Assembly: GCF_022229005.1 (NCBI RefSeq) | Contig: NZ_JAKKFD010000003.1 | Location: forward strand, 124,001 to 188,000 | Direction: 5' to 3' | Source: Micromonospora trifolii | GTDB lineage: Bacteria; Actinomycetota; Actinomycetes; Mycobacteriales; Micromonosporaceae | DNA: 64,000 bases | Shown here: piece after piece, positions 60,914 through 64,000 of the stretch | Position numbering within the stretch: the stretch's first letter is position 1 | How the letters are laid out: each line of letters begins with the position of its first letter | Program-made: the position numbers and the translations under genes | Notes under the pieces: generated by a model | What the model saw: the letters and a program-made list of their open reading frames with translations, nothing else | Database searches by the model: none | What the model was told of the DNA's origin: nothing

Positions 60914-62383
60914 CTAGCGCAGCAGGACTGTGGGTCGGCGCGGCACGCCGTCGTCGAACACGCCGGCCCGCTGCCGGCCTGCCTCGGCGTGGGGCAGGTT
61001 GACGCGGGCCGCACCCTCCCGGTCGGCGGGGTTCCGCTTCGTCGGCAGGTGCAGCAGCGCGGCGGCGACCACTGTCCAGAACACGTACGGGTAGGTCTGG
61101 CCCGTGCCGAACATGGCCGACTCGGTGACCTGGATCAGCAGGCCGGTGACGACGAGCCAGACCAGACCCGCGTCGGCTCGGCGCACCGGTGCCCGCAGGA
61201 CGACACGCCCCGCAGCCACCAGCAGCAGCAACAGCGGTAGCACGGCGGCGAGCCCCAGCTCCAACAGCAGCTGAAGGTAGCTGTTGTGCACCACGCTGAC
61301 GCCGGCGGTGCCGAAGAACTCGTCGGCGCTGGCGAGCTCGAACAGGTGGTTGCGTGACGCGTAACCGAAGCCCAGCGTGGGGCGGTTCTGCCACCAGAGG
61401 TCGATTGTCGTCTGCCACATCTGGGTCCGCCCGTTGGACAGGTCGCCGCCGGTGGGGTCGGTGAAGCGCAGGACGAACTGGCGCATCCAGGGTGCGGCGA
61501 AGATGGTGGGCAGCAGGTTGAGCAGGTGTGCCACCAGCAGCAGGGCGGTCGCCCCGGCGGCCAGCCGGACCATCCGGCCGAGCCCGTAGCGCAGCACCAG
61601 CCAGAGCGCCCCGACGAGCACGGCGATCAGCGCGGTACGCGACTGGGACAGCAGCAGGCTGGCGGCGGCCGGCACCATGCCGAGCAGCGCGACCTGCCGC
61701 CGGGACTGCCGGTAGAGCGCCCAGCCCAACGGGATCGTCAGGGCGCAGACGATGCCGAGCATGTTCGGGTTGTTGTAGAGGCCCTGGAACCGGGTGACGC
61801 TGGAGGTCGCCGCGACGAGCGTGCCGTCGGCGAACCCGATGCCGAGACTGACCACGATGGACGCGGTGAGGACCAGGTAGACCACGCGCAGGTCGGCCAT
61901 CATGACCGCGCGATCGGGCCACCGGCGCCGAACGAGCACGTGCACCAGCGCGGCCAGCAGCAGCAGCGCGACGCCCCGCTGGAGGGTCTCCATCGGGACC
62001 ACCGACCAGGCGAAGCTCATCGTGGCGAGGCCGCCCATCGCCCAGAGCGCGGCGACGAACACGCGGGTCCAGACATCGGTGCGTGCCGGTGTGCGGCCCG
62101 GTAGGCAGAGCCCCCAGAGGACCAGGCCCGCGACGGCCGCGTACCGGGGATAGAAACTGGCCTCGACCAGCGCCGGCACATTGGACGAGGCGCACACCAG
62201 GAGCCCCATTGTCAGGGCCAGCATCCACCGCCAGCCGTCCACCCGCCGACTGAAGGCGAGCAGCAGCACCAACGCCACCAACCCGGCCGCGACCAGCGGG
62301 ACGGTGATGGCCGCGATGGTGGTGACCACCACGAGACACGTCGCGCCGACGAGCAGGCCCAGTTGGCCCATCCGGTTTCCCAC
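60914..62383 (-). CDS. O-antigen ligase/polymerase-like membrane protein (Wzy_C)
   Basis: A 489-residue protein with about 11-12 helices. The large external loop (residues about 285-355) contains NGRTQMWQTTIDLWWQNRPTLGFGYASRNHLF and VVHNSYLQLLLELGLAAVLPL, the R-G-x-x-W and H-N-x-x-L-x-L-x-x-E-x-G pattern of the O-antigen ligase/Wzy_C family. It should polymerise or transfer lipid-linked glycan outside the membrane. The GTG at 62383 has GAAGGAC upstream; an ATG at 62371 is possible. It is downstream of the FnlA-type and RmlD-like genes on the same strand, 58 bp from the latter. Confidence 0.85.
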   Translation of the reverse strand: MGNRMGQLGLLVGATCLVVVTTIAAITVPLVAAGLVALVLLLAFSRRVDGWRWMLALTMGLLVCASSNVPALVEASFYPRYAAVAGLVLWGLCLPGRTPARTDVWTRVFVAALWAMGGLATMSFAWSVVPMETLQRGVALLLLAALVHVLVRRRWPDRAVMMADLRVVYLVLTASIVVSLGIGFADGTLVAATSSVTRFQGLYNNPNMLGIVCALTIPLGWALYRQSRRQVALLGMVPAAASLLLSQSRTALIAVLVGALWLVLRYGLGRMVRLAAGATALLLVAHLLNLLPTIFAAPWMRQFVLRFTDPTGGDLSNGRTQMWQTTIDLWWQNRPTLGFGYASRNHLFELASADEFFGTAGVSVVHNSYLQLLLELGLAAVLPLLLLLVAAGRVVLRAPVRRADAGLVWLVVTGLLIQVTESAMFGTGQTYPYVFWTVVAAALLHLPTKRNPADREGAARVNLPHAEAGRQRAGVFDDGVPRRPTVLLR

Positions 62384-62441
62384 GTGATGTCCTTCGAAGT
62401 CCGGCCGCAGGCGATGCCGGCGGTCGTCGGGTGGACTGCCC

Positions 62442-63434
62442 TCAGCGGGGCGCGTCCTGTAGGCCCGGTTGGGCCGGTTCGACAGCCCAGCGGGCCCTGG
62501 CGGCGTGCATCGCCCGGATCATGTCCGGCCAGTTCGGTGGCCGATAGCCGGTGGCCTGGGCGAGGGCATCCGCGTTCATCGACCGGTCGCAGGTGAACTC
62601 GTCGTCCGGCACGATGTCGCCGGGCCACCCGTACACCTCGGCGATCAGGCGGAGCAGGTCGTACTTGGAGATCGGCTCGGCGGCCACGTGGTAGAGCCCG
62701 GTCAGCTCCGTCCGGGGCAGGATCACCGTACGGAGCAGTCGGGCGAACTCGACTGTCGTCACGCCGCTGTAGATGGCCCGGGTGAAGCCGCGTACCTGCC
62801 CCCGCTGGGAGAGGAACCAGTCCACCAGCGAGCGGTTCGTGACCAGCTCGTGCCCGATGATCGACGTGCGGAGGGTGAGCGCGGAGGCCCCGCGCGCCTC
62901 ACCCAGCAGCTTGGACCGCCCGTACAGGTCGGGTGGGTCGGGCAGGTCGTCCTCGACGTAGCCGCCCCGCCGGCCGGAGAAGACGCAGTCGGTGCTGACG
63001 TGGATCAGGCGGCTGTCGAGCTGCCCGCAGGCGTCGGCGAGCAGGTGGGGAAAGAGCGCGTTGAGGGTGACCGTCTGCACCGCGTCCTGCACGTCCGGCC
63101 GCTGCTTGATCACACCCACACAGTTGACCACGACGTCCGGCCGCAGGTCGTCGATGAGCTGCCGGACCTGGCCGAAGCGGGTCGCGTCGACGGCCGTGGT
63201 GATCCGGTCGAGCAGGCGCTGGGGGTACCACCCCGCGCGGTCCTCGATGCTCCGGGCGACACCGTGCACGTCGAGGTCCGGATCGTCGCCGAGCTCGCGG
63301 ATGACAGCGTGACCGAGCATGCCGGTGACGCCGACGACGAGGACCCGTCGCGCCGGGCGCGGCTCCTCCTCGCCGGGGCCGCTGCGTCGGCGGGGGACCA
63401 GCTCCGGTCGCCGGCCACCGGTACCGGTGCTCAT
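62442..63434 (-). CDS. RmlD-like nucleotide-sugar 4-keto reductase (QnlA/WbvR-like)
   Basis: A 330-residue SDR of the RmlD type. RRVLVVGVTGMLGHAVIRELG, VVNCVGVIKQRPDV, HVSTDCVFSGRRGGYVEDDLPDPPDLYGRSKLLGEA (Tyr and Lys of the active site) and LTLRTSIIG are present. After a 30-residue charged N-terminal tail it matches reductases that act on the keto-sugar made by FnlA/CapE. In L-QuiNAc pathways an RmlD-type enzyme makes UDP-L-RhaNAc, and an FnlC-type epimerase then gives UDP-L-QuiNAc. The start ATG overlaps the stop of the FnlA-type gene (ATGA). Confidence 0.86.
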   Translation of the reverse strand: MSTGTGGRRPELVPRRRSGPGEEEPRPARRVLVVGVTGMLGHAVIRELGDDPDLDVHGVARSIEDRAGWYPQRLLDRITTAVDATRFGQVRQLIDDLRPDVVVNCVGVIKQRPDVQDAVQTVTLNALFPHLLADACGQLDSRLIHVSTDCVFSGRRGGYVEDDLPDPPDLYGRSKLLGEARGASALTLRTSIIGHELVTNRSLVDWFLSQRGQVRGFTRAIYSGVTTVEFARLLRTVILPRTELTGLYHVAAEPISKYDLLRLIAEVYGWPGDIVPDDEFTCDRSMNADALAQATGYRPPNWPDMIRAMHAARARWAVEPAQPGLQDAPR

Positions 63435-64000
63435 GCCGTTACGACCGCCGCCGCCGCGGCCTCGACCTGCGCCCGCACCTCGGGCAGCGTCAGCAGCAGC
63501 GCCTCGATCTCCGGTACGGACAGCCGCCGGGCGTTGTGCGAGTGGAAGTCGGCCATGTTGCCGCTCTCGACGTCGCCCTCCTCGAAGTAGAGGGAGTAGT
63601 TGAGGTCACGGCTGTCCACCGGCACCCGGAGGAACTCGCCGAGATCCTCGACGTGGGCGAGCTCCTCGCGGCTGGCCAGGGTCTCGTACAGCTTCTCCCC
63701 GTGCCGGATGCCGAGCACGTTGAACTTCGCTGGGACCTGGAACAGGTTGCACAGCGCGGTGGCCAGGTCGCCGATGGTGCAGGCGTCGGCCTTGCGGATG
63801 AAGACGTCACCGGGCTGGCCGTACCGGAAGGCGTGCTCCACCAGGTCGACCGACTCGGGCAGGGACATCAGGAACCGGGTCATCGAGGGCTCGGTGACCG
63901 TCGGCAGCCCGCCCCGCAGGATCTGTTCGATGAACAGCGGGATCACCGATCCGCGCGAGTACATGACGTTGCCGTAGCGCACGCAGCAGACCCGGGTGCG
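63431..64000 (-). CDS. UDP-GlcNAc 4,6-dehydratase/5-epimerase FnlA/CapE-type, C-terminal part
   Basis: The gene runs off the window edge; 189 codons are present. The C-terminal part of a CapE/FnlA-type SDR is clear: VRYGNVMYSRGSVIPLFIEQI, TRFLMSLPESVDLVEHAF, FIRKADACTIGDLA, GIRHGEKLYETLASREE and VDSRDLNYSLYF. This family makes UDP-2-acetamido-2,6-dideoxy-4-keto-L-arabino-hexose from UDP-GlcNAc, the first step to L-FucNAc and L-QuiNAc. The next gene, joined by an ATGA overlap, is an RmlD-like reductase. The N-terminal half, with the catalytic motif, lies outside the window. Confidence 0.9.
   Translation of the reverse strand, partial: RTRVCCVRYGNVMYSRGSVIPLFIEQILRGGLPTVTEPSMTRFLMSLPESVDLVEHAFRYGQPGDVFIRKADACTIGDLATALCNLFQVPAKFNVLGIRHGEKLYETLASREELAHVEDLGEFLRVPVDSRDLNYSLYFEEGDVESGNMADFHSHNARRLSVPEIEALLLTLPEVRAQVEAAAAAVVTA

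Overview
The window is high-GC DNA, with GTG or TTG starts in many genes, strong third-position GC and compact operons joined by 4-bp start/stop overlaps. It carries a GlgE/GlgM glucan pathway, a ydaO-type c-di-AMP riboswitch of the actinobacterial form, DUF952, App1 and YaaA genes, and long envelope-glycan loci. Together these suggest an actinomycete chromosome, most likely Micromonosporaceae (Micromonospora-like). That assignment is inference from content and style. I saw no tRNA, rRNA, CRISPR array, transposase or integrase.

Regions. (1) 1-5373: the end of an acyl-adenylating enzyme, a ketoreductase-like SDR, a PPTase-like protein, a pseudaminic/nonulosonic acid synthase, a GT2 glycosyltransferase and an acyltransferase-3 membrane protein. 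(2) 5466-9179: a small secreted protein, a membrane-anchored hypothetical, a c-di-AMP riboswitch ahead of an exported C39-like cysteine peptidase, and an alpha/beta hydrolase. (3) 9184-19311: a teichoic-acid-like locus with two membrane-fused TagF-type polyol-phosphate transferases, a fused CDP-ribitol synthase (cytidylyltransferase plus SDR), a TagGH/Wzm-Wzt-type ABC exporter, a TetR regulator and a large polytopic protein. (4) 19393-29634: mixed housekeeping and regulation, with DUF952, a two-component system facing a TAXI lipoprotein, YaaA, a GT-C type membrane enzyme, an App1 phosphatase and a TetR/hydrolase divergent pair. (5) 29678-39396: alpha-glucan metabolism (glgB, glgE, glgM/glgA, glgC, pgm) plus a divergent inositol-phosphate-synthase homologue. 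(6) 39469-64000: a large surface-polysaccharide locus.

The region-6 locus encodes a PglF/WbpM-type 4,6-dehydratase and a GDP-perosamine branch (Gmd, perosamine-synthase-like aminotransferase, NeuD/PerB-like acetyltransferase). It also encodes a UDP-L-FucNAc or L-QuiNAc branch (FnlA/CapE dehydratase, RmlD-like reductase, FnlC-type 2-epimerase) split between two ends of the locus, and a C4-epimerase. Assembly functions are two flippases, two polymerase/ligase-like membrane proteins, at least five glycosyltransferases and a second hexapeptide acyltransferase. A 675-residue protein of unknown family, with no signal peptide and a phage-tail-like C-terminus, sits in the middle.

The main points for a second look are: the unknown protein at 53850-55877; the riboswitch-peptidase pair; eight genes with a TANNNT hexamer exactly 6 nt before the start codon (predicted leaderless mRNAs), three of them in the glucan block; the (PATTT)n tail of GlgE; the inositol-phosphate-synthase homologue with an altered active-site motif; and a palindrome/G-run element at 1363-1478.
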